Positions 37,320 through 45,278 of a stretch of 64,000 nt of DNA are shown in pieces. This DNA comes from UTCHB3 sp008363265 (GTDB lineage: Bacteria > Bacteroidota > Ignavibacteria > Ignavibacteriales > Ignavibacteriaceae), in the NCBI GenBank assembly GCA_045863055.1, contig BTUW01000023.1:1-64000 (forward strand), given 5' to 3'. How positions within the stretch are numbered: the first letter of the stretch is position 1; each line of letters begins with the position of its first letter. Position numbers and translations under genes: made by a program. A model generated the notes under the pieces. That model worked only from the letters and a program-made list of their open reading frames with translations. It was not told where the DNA came from and searched no databases.

Positions 37320-38422
37320 TTTTTTCTCACAATATTTAAGCCGATGTTAGCTGCTGCAATGAAGTCGTCGATCATTACAAATTCGTCGTTGGCATGAGGG
37401 TTCTGAGCACCGATGCCGATGTTAACCGATGGCACGCCGAGACCGTTGAGCGAGTTGGCGTCGCTTCCGCCGAATGATATCACGGGTTGTGGTGTCATGC
37501 CCGTTTCTTCGATCGCTTTATAGATCAACTGATACGCGAGGTGATCGGGCGTAAGTTCATACGGTGTAAAGTCGTCGTAAATGTCGGTTTTTATCGTAGC
37601 ACCGGCATTGAACACTTCTGTCCCGAATGTGTCGAGAACCCGTTCGAGTTCTTCATCGAGGCGGTCGGGGTTGAACGATCTTACTTCGCCAACCACTTTA
37701 ATGTGCTCAGGAACCACATTGGTTGCCGTACCGCCTTGAATTATTCCAATGTTCATCGTTGTGTTTTCATCGAGGCGGCCCTGTTTCAGTTGCGCGATGG
37801 CAGCTGCCGCGATAGCGATGGAGTTGATACCCTTCTCAGGCGATATTCCTGAATGGGATGCTTTTCCGAAAATTTCAATTGTAAATGTTTTCGATCCGGG
37901 TGCCCTGTAAACGAATTTACCCGGCAGGTGTGATGAATCGAAAACCAGCCCCGCTTCCACCCACTTCGGCACTTCAAGGTTCTTCGAACCGCCGAGTGTT
38001 GTTTCCTCGCATGTGAAGAAGACCGCTGTGAAATCATCGATCCCGGGGTTGCCTTCGGCAAGCTCGAGGAGGTAGAGAATTGTTGCCATCCCCTGGCGGT
38101 TATCCGCGCCGAGGATCGTTTTGCCATCGGTTGCAATCTTCCCCATTGCTTCGTCGATCACCACCTTAATGTCTTTGGTGGTTCTGGCAGTATCCATGTG
38201 TGCTGTGAGCATGAATTTGCCGCCGGTACCGCGTTTGACAATAATATTTCCCGTGTTGCTGCCGGTGGCTTTCTTGCTGTTGTCTTCGTGTATGGTAACA
38301 CTTTTACCCTTCAGGAACTCCCGCACAAAGTCTGCAACAGGTTTTTCATTCTGTGAGAGCGCGTCGACCTGAACGAGCTGAGTGAAGATTTCTATAAGTC
38401 GCTTTTTGTCAATCGTAATCAT
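37316..38422 (-). CDS. M20-family metallopeptidase, peptidase T-like
   Basis: 368 residues, no signal peptide, hence cytosolic. Di-zinc aminopeptidase/tripeptidase type. Metal and catalytic positions are visible: AHMDTA (His, Asp), GADNRQGMA (bridging Asp), FTCEETTLGGS (Glu pair), FDSSHLPG (Asp) and a late His in NIGIGAQNPHANDEF. Between them lies the dimerisation domain (SHSGISPEKGINSI). It is the first gene of the operon with cyanophycinase and a T9SS protein (4-bp overlap with the former), so it probably completes hydrolysis of imported peptides. Confidence 0.85.
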   Translation of the reverse strand: MITIDKKRLIEIFTQLVQVDALSQNEKPVADFVREFLKGKSVTIHEDNSKKATGSNTGNIIVKRGTGGKFMLTAHMDTARTTKDIKVVIDEAMGKIATDGKTILGADNRQGMATILYLLELAEGNPGIDDFTAVFFTCEETTLGGSKNLEVPKWVEAGLVFDSSHLPGKFVYRAPGSKTFTIEIFGKASHSGISPEKGINSIAIAAAAIAQLKQGRLDENTTMNIGIIQGGTATNVVPEHIKVVGEVRSFNPDRLDEELERVLDTFGTEVFNAGATIKTDIYDDFTPYELTPDHLAYQLIYKAIEETGMTPQPVISFGGSDANSLNGLGVPSVNIGIGAQNPHANDEFVMIDDFIAAANIGLNIVRKK

Positions 38423-38519
38423 TTTTTCACTTTGGGGAAAGATTGTAATGTTTCTTACAAATTACGGAAAATCCGTTTCACAGTCAATAGGTGAAGAAAT
38501 ATTTTTTTCACTTTTTTGT

Positions 38520-39000
38520 AAATTTCACCACCGAGCGCACAGAGAGCACAGAGGGGGGTCTTAATCGAAGGGTGTGTAAAACCACAGAGAACACAGAGTC
38601 CGCCGCGGCGGAACAGAGAAGTTTTTATGAAGAGAATCTGAGAGAATAGTGCGCAGTCTCTAAACCCCTCCTCTGTGAGCTCTGTGGGCTCTGTGGTGGA
38701 TGAAAAACTTATTATCTGAACAACGCCAAAATCCTGCATCCTTCCTCTGTGGGCTCTGTGGGCTCTGTGGTGAATCAAAAACTCTTAATATGCACCAGAC
38801 TAATATTCTGCATCCCTTCTCTGTGGGCTATGTGAGTTCTGTAGTGAATCAAAAATTCTTAATATGCACAAGACTAATATTCTGAATCCCTTCTCTGTGG
38901 GCTCTGTGAGCTCTGTGGTGAATCAAAAACTCTTAATATGCACCAGACTAATATTCTGCATCCCTTCTCTGTGGGCTCTGTGGGCTCTGTGGTGAATAGG
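38520..39000. repeat. 74-bp tandem array of CTCTGTGGG elements plus inverted copies
   Basis: Five direct units with an exact 74-bp period start at 38671, 38745, 38819, 38893 and 38967, the last truncated near 38999. Each begins with three 9-bp steps of CTCTGTGGG/CTCTGTGAG and CTCTGTGGTG, followed by about 45 bp of constant sequence (CTTAATATGCACCAGACTAA, TTCTGCATCCC); the first unit has a diverged filler. Upstream (about 38526-38600) the same element appears inverted as CACAGAG copies. The palindrome TCCGCCGCGGCGGA sits at 38599-38612. The array fills the 620-bp gap between the M20 peptidase and the photolyase gene and encodes nothing credible. Confidence 0.85.
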
Positions 39001-39042
39001 CAACTTATGAACCTTTGAAACTTCATATTTTGTTACGAAAGC

Positions 39043-40503
39043 ATGAAAGCATTCATCATATTTTCCAACATGCTGTTCGAGAAACTGCCCGGCGAACTCC
39101 GCGGCAGCCGGGTGATCATCTTCGAAGACCCCCTCTTTTTCAGGCAGTACCGCTTCCATAAGAAGAAACTGATGCTCCACCGGGCCTCAATGAAGTTCTA
39201 CAAGGAGTACCTCAGGGGTTTGGGAATTTCCGTTGAATACAGATCAACGGTTGAATTTCCTAAACTTGCATTGCTGTTCGAATCGCTGAATGCTTCGGGC
39301 GTACGGGAAGTTACGACCTACGAACTGAACGATTACCTGCTGGAAAGAAGATTACGCCGCTATTGTGAACAGTATGGGATGGCGCTTCACACAATCCCCT
39401 ATTCCCAGTTCCTTTCATCAGAACCGGAGATCCGCGAACTCCTTGGCGAGAAAAAGCACTATCTAATGGCGGGCTTCTACCAAAAACAACGGAAACGACT
39501 CGACATACTGATGTCCGGCAACGAACCTGTCGGAGGCAAGTGGAGTTTCGATGAGGATAACAGAAAGAAACTTCCCAACGGTCTCGTACCTCCCCCTCCC
39601 CTCAAGCTTAAGAGTAACCGGTTCGTTGAGGAGGCCGCGACCTATGTAAATATCCATTTCTCCGCCAACCCGGGTACAACCTCAAGCTTTAACTTTCCCG
39701 TGACATTTGATGACGCGCGGGAGGTTTACGACGATTTTCTTCTAAGACGATCACGGGAGTTTGGGATATACGAGGATGCCATTCATTCATCGGAAACATG
39801 GCTGTATCATTCGGTTCTTACACCGGCCTTGAATGTTGGACTTCTTACTCCTGAATTCGTGGTTAACGAAATTCTTGAAAGGGCACCGGAACTTAAGATA
39901 CCGCTGAACTCACTGGAAGGGTTCATCCGTCAGATCATCGGTTGGAGGGAGTTTATGCGGGGCATATATATTATTAAAGGTGTCGAGCAAAGGAAATCGA
40001 ATTTCTTCGGACATACCCGCCCCATCCCTGACTCGTTTTACACGGGCACTACAGGCATAACACCGGTTGATGATTCCATTAATAAACTTCTGAATCACGC
40101 CTATACCCACCACATCGAGCGATTGATGATCCTCGGTAATTTCATGCTGCTCGGGGGGTTTGAGCCTGACGGCATTTACCAATGGTTCATGGAGATGTAT
40201 ATCGACTCATACGACTGGGTGATGGTTCCAAATGTTTACGGCATGTCGCAGTACGCAGACGGCGGACTGATAACCACAAAGCCCTACATCTCCGGCTCAA
40301 ACTATATTCTGAAAATGAGCAACTACTCCAAAGGGAACTGGTGCCCCGTTTGGGACGGGCTTTACTGGTCGTTCATCCACCGCCACTTCAACACCCTGAA
40401 ACAAAACCAGAGAATGAGCATGGTGGTTAACCTTCTTCAGAGAATGGACCGGGAGAAACTGAAGGGGCATCTTGAGGTTGCCGGGAGGTTCCTTGATTCT
40501 TAG
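39043..40503 (+). CDS. Photolyase/cryptochrome-related protein without Fe-S cysteines
   Basis: 486 residues. Member of the deoxyribodipyrimidine photolyase-related group (the family of the FeS-BCP/PhrB-type enzymes), which bind FAD and repair (6-4) photoproducts in characterised cases. N-terminal Rossmann-like antenna domain (VIIFEDPLFFRQYRFHKKKL), C-terminal FAD domain (IIGWREFMRGIY, HAYTHHIERLMILGNFMLL, PNVYGMSQYADGG, TKPYISGSNYI, WDGLYWSFIHRH). Only two cysteines occur in the whole protein (108 and 434), so the four-cysteine cluster of the Fe-S branch cannot be present. Function as repair enzyme or photoreceptor is undecided. Single gene, plus strand. Confidence 0.85.
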   Translation: MKAFIIFSNMLFEKLPGELRGSRVIIFEDPLFFRQYRFHKKKLMLHRASMKFYKEYLRGLGISVEYRSTVEFPKLALLFESLNASGVREVTTYELNDYLLERRLRRYCEQYGMALHTIPYSQFLSSEPEIRELLGEKKHYLMAGFYQKQRKRLDILMSGNEPVGGKWSFDEDNRKKLPNGLVPPPPLKLKSNRFVEEAATYVNIHFSANPGTTSSFNFPVTFDDAREVYDDFLLRRSREFGIYEDAIHSSETWLYHSVLTPALNVGLLTPEFVVNEILERAPELKIPLNSLEGFIRQIIGWREFMRGIYIIKGVEQRKSNFFGHTRPIPDSFYTGTTGITPVDDSINKLLNHAYTHHIERLMILGNFMLLGGFEPDGIYQWFMEMYIDSYDWVMVPNVYGMSQYADGGLITTKPYISGSNYILKMSNYSKGNWCPVWDGLYWSFIHRHFNTLKQNQRMSMVVNLLQRMDREKLKGHLEVAGRFLDS

Positions 40504-40555
40504 TATATTTGAGTACAGAATTTTTTGATCATTTTAGTTACCTCTGAGTCTTCAA

Positions 40556-41497
40556 ATGGATGATATTAACAAAGTCAGCGAACCATTGTTTGAATATATT
40601 GACCCTGCCCTTCAGTATTCAATCGTAAACCGGGACAGTCTGGAATATCTAAAACAAGTCCCGAATGATAAGTTTGAACTTATCATAACTTCACCCCCCT
40701 ACAACATCGGGAAGTCATACGAAATCAAAACCGGCATTGAGGAATATCTCGCCACACAGGAAACTGTAATTGCCGAATTGGTTCGTGTTTTGGATGAACG
40801 CGGTAGTCTTTGTTGGCAAGTCGGCAATTATGTTGATAAGGGGGAAGTTTTCCCGCTCGATATCTACTACTATCAGATATTCAAGAAGTACGGGCTGAAA
40901 CTGCGTAACCGGATAATCTGGCATTTTGGACATGGATTGCATGCCTCTAAACGGTTCAGTGGTCGCTATGAAACCATACTTTGGTTCACGAAATCGGATG
41001 ACTACATTTTCAATCTTGATGCCGTAAGAGTGCCGGCAAAGTATCCGGGTAAGAGACATTTTAAGGGTCCTAACAAGGGTATGCCTTCCGGTAATCCATT
41101 GGGCAAAAATCCAAGTGATATCTGGGAGATCATTAGCGATGATTGGGACTCTCTGATGTGGGATATCCCAAATGTTAAATCCAATCATCCCGAGAAAACT
41201 GTTCATCCTTGCCAGTTCCCGGTAGAACTCGTTGAAAGATGTGTTCTTGCACTAACAAATGAATATGGGTGGGTTCTTGACCCCTACGGAGGTGTGGGAA
41301 GCACACTTATCGCTGCATTAAAGAATAATCGTCAGGCGGTATCAATTGATAAAGAAAAAGAGTATTGTCAGGCTGCTCAAGACCGCGTGGAAAAACTCAA
41401 AGAAGGTGAACTCAGGTTAAGACCAATTGGCAAACCCATTCATGTTCCTTCAGAAAATGACAAGATTGCCAAGATTCCAACTGAGTGGAGGAGTTAA
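40556..41497 (+). CDS. Type II DNA methyltransferase, probable N4-cytosine, beta class
   Basis: 313 residues. Catalytic motif IV TSPPYN (45-50) comes before the AdoMet-binding motif I DPYGGVGST (242-250), the order of beta-class enzymes; TSPPY is most often found in N4-cytosine methylases. Between them lie WHFGHGLHASKRFSGRYETI and a variable target-recognition stretch. M.BglII is also an N4-cytosine enzyme, which fits the BglII/BstYI-like nuclease encoded 4 bp downstream. It would protect host DNA at the site cut by that nuclease. The exact site is not readable; a GATC-centred palindrome is expected from the nuclease family. Confidence 0.85.
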   Translation: MDDINKVSEPLFEYIDPALQYSIVNRDSLEYLKQVPNDKFELIITSPPYNIGKSYEIKTGIEEYLATQETVIAELVRVLDERGSLCWQVGNYVDKGEVFPLDIYYYQIFKKYGLKLRNRIIWHFGHGLHASKRFSGRYETILWFTKSDDYIFNLDAVRVPAKYPGKRHFKGPNKGMPSGNPLGKNPSDIWEIISDDWDSLMWDIPNVKSNHPEKTVHPCQFPVELVERCVLALTNEYGWVLDPYGGVGSTLIAALKNNRQAVSIDKEKEYCQAAQDRVEKLKEGELRLRPIGKPIHVPSENDKIAKIPTEWRS

Positions 41498-41501
41498 AAC
41501 T

Positions 41502-42113
41502 ATGAAAATTGCACAAAAGTATTCACATTTGAACGGTGAAGAATATCTGATCGTACACCATAAAAACCTGTACGAGGAAATCATTGAGGTGATCTCTCAG
41601 ATAGATGCTACAAACTTTTTAAGCAAGGTGAGCGAAGAGAAGACAATGAAGGGCAAAATGCTCTTTGCCCCCAAACAACTAAATAAGGAATTTGAGAAAA
41701 ACTTTAAAGCTTTAAATTGGTTTGAAAAAAGATATCAATATTATGTGACCACTGACAGGTTACAACTGCCGAAACTGCTCGAATTGCCATATACTGCACA
41801 AAAACAATTCTTAATTGAATCAGGCGTCAACGAACCAATCCATTCATACAAGCAGACTGATTTCGTAAAAGATGGAGTAGCAGTAGAAGTCCAATTCGGG
41901 AAGTATGTATTCGTAGCTTTTGATCTATTTGTGAAACATTTATTATTCTATTCAGGAGGAATTATTAACCTAGGGGTAGAAATTCTCCCAACGAAAAAGA
42001 TGCAATCCCGGATGAGCAGTGGAGTAGCTTATTACGAGGGTGAAGTTTACAACCTCTTAAGACATGGCCGAAGTAACCCACCGGTACCATTGCTAATTTT
42101 AGGAATTGAATAA
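41502..42113 (+). CDS. BglII/BstYI-like type II restriction endonuclease
   Basis: 203 residues from ATG 41502, which has GGAGG at good spacing and lies 4 bp after the methylase stop; a longer frame from 41427 would overlap the methylase. The active site matches the unusual BglII pattern Asp-(8)-Glu-x-Gln: Asp120, Glu129 and Gln131 in KQTDFVKDGVAVEVQFGKY, with Gln where most PD-(D/E)XK nucleases have Lys. The following segments DLFVKHLLFY, GVEILPTKKMQSRMSSGVAY and LLILGIE are also family-like. It should cleave unmethylated invading DNA. The pair has no controller protein. Confidence 0.85.
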   Translation: MKIAQKYSHLNGEEYLIVHHKNLYEEIIEVISQIDATNFLSKVSEEKTMKGKMLFAPKQLNKEFEKNFKALNWFEKRYQYYVTTDRLQLPKLLELPYTAQKQFLIESGVNEPIHSYKQTDFVKDGVAVEVQFGKYVFVAFDLFVKHLLFYSGGIINLGVEILPTKKMQSRMSSGVAYYEGEVYNLLRHGRSNPPVPLLILGIE

Positions 42114-42150
42114 GCATTAACAAACATAAAAGGAAATCCCCTAACATTAA

Positions 42151-42480
42151 ATGACAACAGTAGTTCTCCTGACCATCTCCAATATTTTTATGACATTCGC
42201 CTGGTACGGGCATCTAAAGCACAAGGATAAAACGCTGTGGGTCGTGATCCTCGCCAGTTGGGGCATCGCGTTCTTCGAATATATTTTTCAGGTACCTGCA
42301 AACCGGATGGGACACGGTCAGTTCAGCGCGGCGGAACTCAAAACCATCCAGGAGGTCATAACGCTGGTGATCTTCGCGCTTTTTTCGGTGTTTTACCTGA
42401 AGGAAGAATTCACTTGGAATTACCTCGTTGGCTTCGCTTTGATAGTGCTGGCGGCGTTCTTCATCTTCAAAAAATGGTAA
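42151..42480 (+). CDS. DUF486 family small membrane protein
   Basis: 109 residues with four membrane helices (about 1-20, 28-47, 69-85, 90-107). The family is recognisable by FMTFAWYGHLK, the central EYIFQVPANRMGH, and a late VFYLKEEFTWNYLVGF; it is related to half-size drug/metabolite transporters. AAAGGAAAT precedes the ATG. Transport substrate unknown. Likely unconnected to the restriction genes upstream although only 37 bp separate them. Confidence 0.88.
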   Translation: MTTVVLLTISNIFMTFAWYGHLKHKDKTLWVVILASWGIAFFEYIFQVPANRMGHGQFSAAELKTIQEVITLVIFALFSVFYLKEEFTWNYLVGFALIVLAAFFIFKKW

Positions 42481-42484
42481 GGTA

Positions 42485-42805
42485 AAGTTTGATTCACCAC
42501 CGGGCACACAGAGCACACTGAGAGGGGGGAATAGCACGCGGATGAACGCGGGTTTTACGGATTATCGCAGATTTATTTTCCTGATAATTTCAAAATGCCT
42601 GGGTATAATGTTAATTACTCATTCCGCGTCCATCTGTTTAATCAGTGTGTATCCGCGTCCCCAAAAAACTTCTCTGTTCCGCCGCGGCGGACTCAGTGGG
42701 CTCTGTGGTGGTTTTCACCCATTTGTAACCGGAACACTCTATGGGCTCTGTGGTGGTTTTCACCCATTTGTAACCTGCACACTCTGTGTGCTCTGTGGTG
42801 GTTTA
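42485..42805. repeat. Mixed CACAGAG / CTCTGTGG and CCGCGT repeats with GC palindrome
   Basis: CACAGAGCACACTGAGAGG (about 42508-42526), then a stretch of GGATGAACGCGGG/CCGCGTCC repeats (about 42540-42660), then the palindrome TCCGCCGCGGCGGA (42678-42691), then three copies of CTCTGTGGTGGTTT at 42701, 42745 and 42791 separated by 44-46 bp of nearly constant DNA (CACCCATTTGTAACC). Elements of the array at 38.5-39.0 kb and of the ACGGATT family meet here. The rest of the gap to 43051 shows nothing further. Confidence 0.75.
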
Positions 42806-43051
42806 CGACTTATAATGTAAAATCGGGAACTATGAAAACCACTCAGATGTTACAACACTAAATACCAAGCATACAAACTTGAACAAAACACAAAACACCA
42901 CCCCCGAAGCAACCATAAAAAGTTTCACCCCTTCTTTCGGCAATCATTGTTGTTGTCGCCTCTGTTGTTGCTGTTAATACAGTAAATCAACAAATCCGTA
43001 CCCTTTACATTTTCCAGAAACCGTCCGATCCGGACAAAACATACGATAAAC

Positions 43052-43894
43052 ATGAACAATTCCATCAGAGAGTTTGCCTCTCAGGTAATTAAGAAATATG
43101 AAGAGCATCAGTGCATGCTCCCCCTCAAAGATGAAACGCGCAAGTTCATCTCCGGCTTTCTTCGCCTCGCCTATCCGCAATACGCCGATAAGGCTTTTGA
43201 GCGGGTTGAGGAGATAGAGTCGGCTACAATTCTGCTGCTGCACGATCTGCGGAAGATAATTTCTTCACTGATCGATGAGAAAGCGGAAGTTGAGCTGGTG
43301 ATCAAAAATTTCACGGCGGCACTTCCGGAGATAATGCGGAAACTCGACCTCGACTCCCGTGCGATCTTCGAGGGTGACCCTGCCGCGAAGAATGAAGATG
43401 AGGTGATCCTCGCCTACCCTGGGTTCCTCGCGATCATTTTCTACCGTGTTGCTCACGAACTTTATCTGCTCGGTGTACCCGTGATACCGAGAATACTTTC
43501 AGAGTTTGCGCACGAGCGGACCGGAATCGACATCCACCCCGGCGCGGAGATCGGTGAATCTTTCTGCATCGACCATGGCACGGGCATCGTGATCGGAGAG
43601 ACCACAGTGATCGGCGACCGCGTGAAGGTATATCAGGGTGTAACCCTCGGCGCGATGAGCGTGGACAAAACGATGGCCAGCACCAAACGCCACCCGACGA
43701 TCGAAGATGATGTGATTATATATGCCCAGGCGGTTATCCTCGGCGGCAGCACCGTGATCGGCCGCAACAGCGTGGTCGGCGGCAACGCGTGGGTGACCGA
43801 ATCTGTTCCGCCGGATTCAGTTGTGCTCCATAAAAGTGAAGTGCGGCTGAAGTATAACGGCAAGCACGAACCGGCACTTGATTTTGTAATTTGA
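43052..43894 (+). CDS. cysE: Serine O-acetyltransferase
   Basis: 280 residues. Makes O-acetylserine from serine and acetyl-CoA. A helical N-terminal domain (about 1-140) precedes a left-handed beta-helix of hexapeptide repeats (about 160-270): GIDIHPGAEIGESFCIDHG, GIVIGETTVIGDRVKVYQGV, then IIYAQAVILGGSTVIGRNS. The catalytic histidine segment HPGAxIG...DHGTG is complete. Length is that of the longer EpsC/plant-like forms. Cotranscribed with cysK 25 bp downstream. Confidence 0.92.
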   Translation: MNNSIREFASQVIKKYEEHQCMLPLKDETRKFISGFLRLAYPQYADKAFERVEEIESATILLLHDLRKIISSLIDEKAEVELVIKNFTAALPEIMRKLDLDSRAIFEGDPAAKNEDEVILAYPGFLAIIFYRVAHELYLLGVPVIPRILSEFAHERTGIDIHPGAEIGESFCIDHGTGIVIGETTVIGDRVKVYQGVTLGAMSVDKTMASTKRHPTIEDDVIIYAQAVILGGSTVIGRNSVVGGNAWVTESVPPDSVVLHKSEVRLKYNGKHEPALDFVI

Positions 43895-43919
43895 TAACGA
43901 TAATTATGGAGAAGAAACA

Positions 43920-44831
43920 ATGAGATACAACAATATCCTCGAGACGATTGGAAACACACCACATGTGAAGCTGAACAGACTTTTCGGCAGCGACCACGAG
44001 GTCTGGATGAAACTTGAAAAAGCAAACCCCGGCGGAAGCATTAAAGACAGGATCGCCCTCGCGATGATTGAAGATGCCGAAAAGAAAGGTACCCTCAAAC
44101 ACGGAGGCGTTATAATTGAGCCGACCTCGGGTAACACAGGTATCGGTCTGGCCATGGTTGCCGCGGTTAAGGGTTATGAACTGATCCTCGTGATGCCCGA
44201 ATCGATGTCGGTTGAGCGGAGAAAGATAATGTCAGCTTACGGCGCGAAATTCGAACTCACCCCCCGCGAAAAAGGGATGAAAGGGGCGATCGAGAAAGCA
44301 ACCGAGCTGGTTGCCTCAACCCCCGGTGCGTGGATGCCTCAGCAGTTCGAGAATGAAGCCAACAGCGACGTTCACCGCAGAACCACTGCTCTTGAGATCC
44401 TTAACGACTTCCCCGACGGTCTCGATTACATAATCACCGGCGTCGGCACCGGCGGACATATCACCGGCGTGGCAGAGATACTGAAAGAGAAATTCCCCAA
44501 CCTGAAGGTCTTTGCGGTTGAGCCCGAGCTCTCCCCCGTTCTTTCGGGTGGCTCGCCGTCTCCCCACCCGCTTCAAGGAATTGGTGCCGGCTTTGTGCCG
44601 AAGATCCTCAACTTTCCCATACTGGATGGAGTGATCCAGGTCGGTAAGGATGATGCCTACACCTATGCCCAGCGGGCCGCCAAGGAAGAAGCCCTTTTTA
44701 TCGGTGTGTCCTCCGGTGCATCACTCGCCGCGATCGCCAAAAAACTCCCCGAAATACCGAAAGGCTCACGAATCCTCACATTTAATTACGACACAGGTGA
44801 GAGATATCTTTCGGTGGAGGGATTGTTTTAA
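43920..44831 (+). CDS. cysK: Cysteine synthase A (O-acetylserine sulfhydrylase)
   Basis: 303 residues. Converts O-acetylserine and sulfide to cysteine. PLP lysine in NPGGSIKDRIAL (about 42), the substrate loop PTSGNTGIGLA (about 68-78), the phosphate-binding GVGTGGHITGV (about 175-185) and the C-terminal GVSSGASLAA. GGAGAAGAA precedes the ATG. Its C-terminus ends SVEGLF; the usual docking site for the SAT tail is therefore in place. Together with cysE it forms a cysteine operon. Confidence 0.95.
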   Translation: MRYNNILETIGNTPHVKLNRLFGSDHEVWMKLEKANPGGSIKDRIALAMIEDAEKKGTLKHGGVIIEPTSGNTGIGLAMVAAVKGYELILVMPESMSVERRKIMSAYGAKFELTPREKGMKGAIEKATELVASTPGAWMPQQFENEANSDVHRRTTALEILNDFPDGLDYIITGVGTGGHITGVAEILKEKFPNLKVFAVEPELSPVLSGGSPSPHPLQGIGAGFVPKILNFPILDGVIQVGKDDAYTYAQRAAKEEALFIGVSSGASLAAIAKKLPEIPKGSRILTFNYDTGERYLSVEGLF

Positions 44832-45278
44832 GGCTGTGGGATGAAGGATGAAGGCTGAAGGATGAATCCGTAGTCTGATCTGCATACAGCGGTTTGGGGT
44901 ACCCAATACAACAGGCCTTTAGGTTTGTTTTTGGGGTCTCCTGATAACCCATAAGAAAATAGAACAAGCCTTTAGGCTTGTATTCGAGGTTTTCTCTCCC
45001 CCAAAATGCCCTTTAGGGCCGATTTAAATTGCGGCCCTGAAGGGCTGTATATTTATTTATCCCCTGTGCCACAACGCTAAAGCGTTGTGCTATTGGTTTT
45101 CCGCGTGAATCTGTAAAATCCGTGTGTATCTGCCTCATGCAGCGAGAAAAACACATCTATCGTTTATTTGATCCTATAGCTATGATCAGGAATCGTTAAA
45201 ATATTATTATTTTTTCTTGATTTTGCATATTTTAACATTTCATTATTCAACAAAATATTTTTAGCGGAAAATAAACAG
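44832..45278. repeat. Cluster of mini-palindromes and short repeats
   Basis: After a GATGAAGGATGAAGG stretch the gap holds several short dyads with two-base centres: ACAAGCCT TT AGGCTTGT (44964-44981), GCCCT TT AGGGC (45008-45019), GCCCT GA AGGGC (45034-45045) and CACAACGCT AA AGCGTTGTG (45070-45089). A diverged copy of the first lies at 44911-44928 and a near copy of the last at 57291-57312. A CCGCGTGAATCTGTAAAATCC repeat follows (about 45100-45121). The final ~140 bp are AT-rich and must contain the promoter of the DUF262 gene, which I could not define. Confidence 0.7.

Noticed and set aside
38671..38999. Regular repeat with 74-bp spacing resembling a CRISPR array
   Set aside because: The inter-repeat segments are nearly identical to each other, so there are no unique spacers, and no cas genes are present. 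It is a tandem repeat.
38382..39180. Several ORFs over the CACAGAG/CTCTGTGG repeat (both strands)
   Set aside because: The 9-bp period keeps frames open and produces HRAHRAHRG-like or SVGSVG-like peptides; no ribosome sites and no family resemblance.
42542..42861. Two overlapping 90-residue ORFs
   Set aside because: They translate repeat DNA (GLCGGFHPFVT repeated) and have no convincing start.
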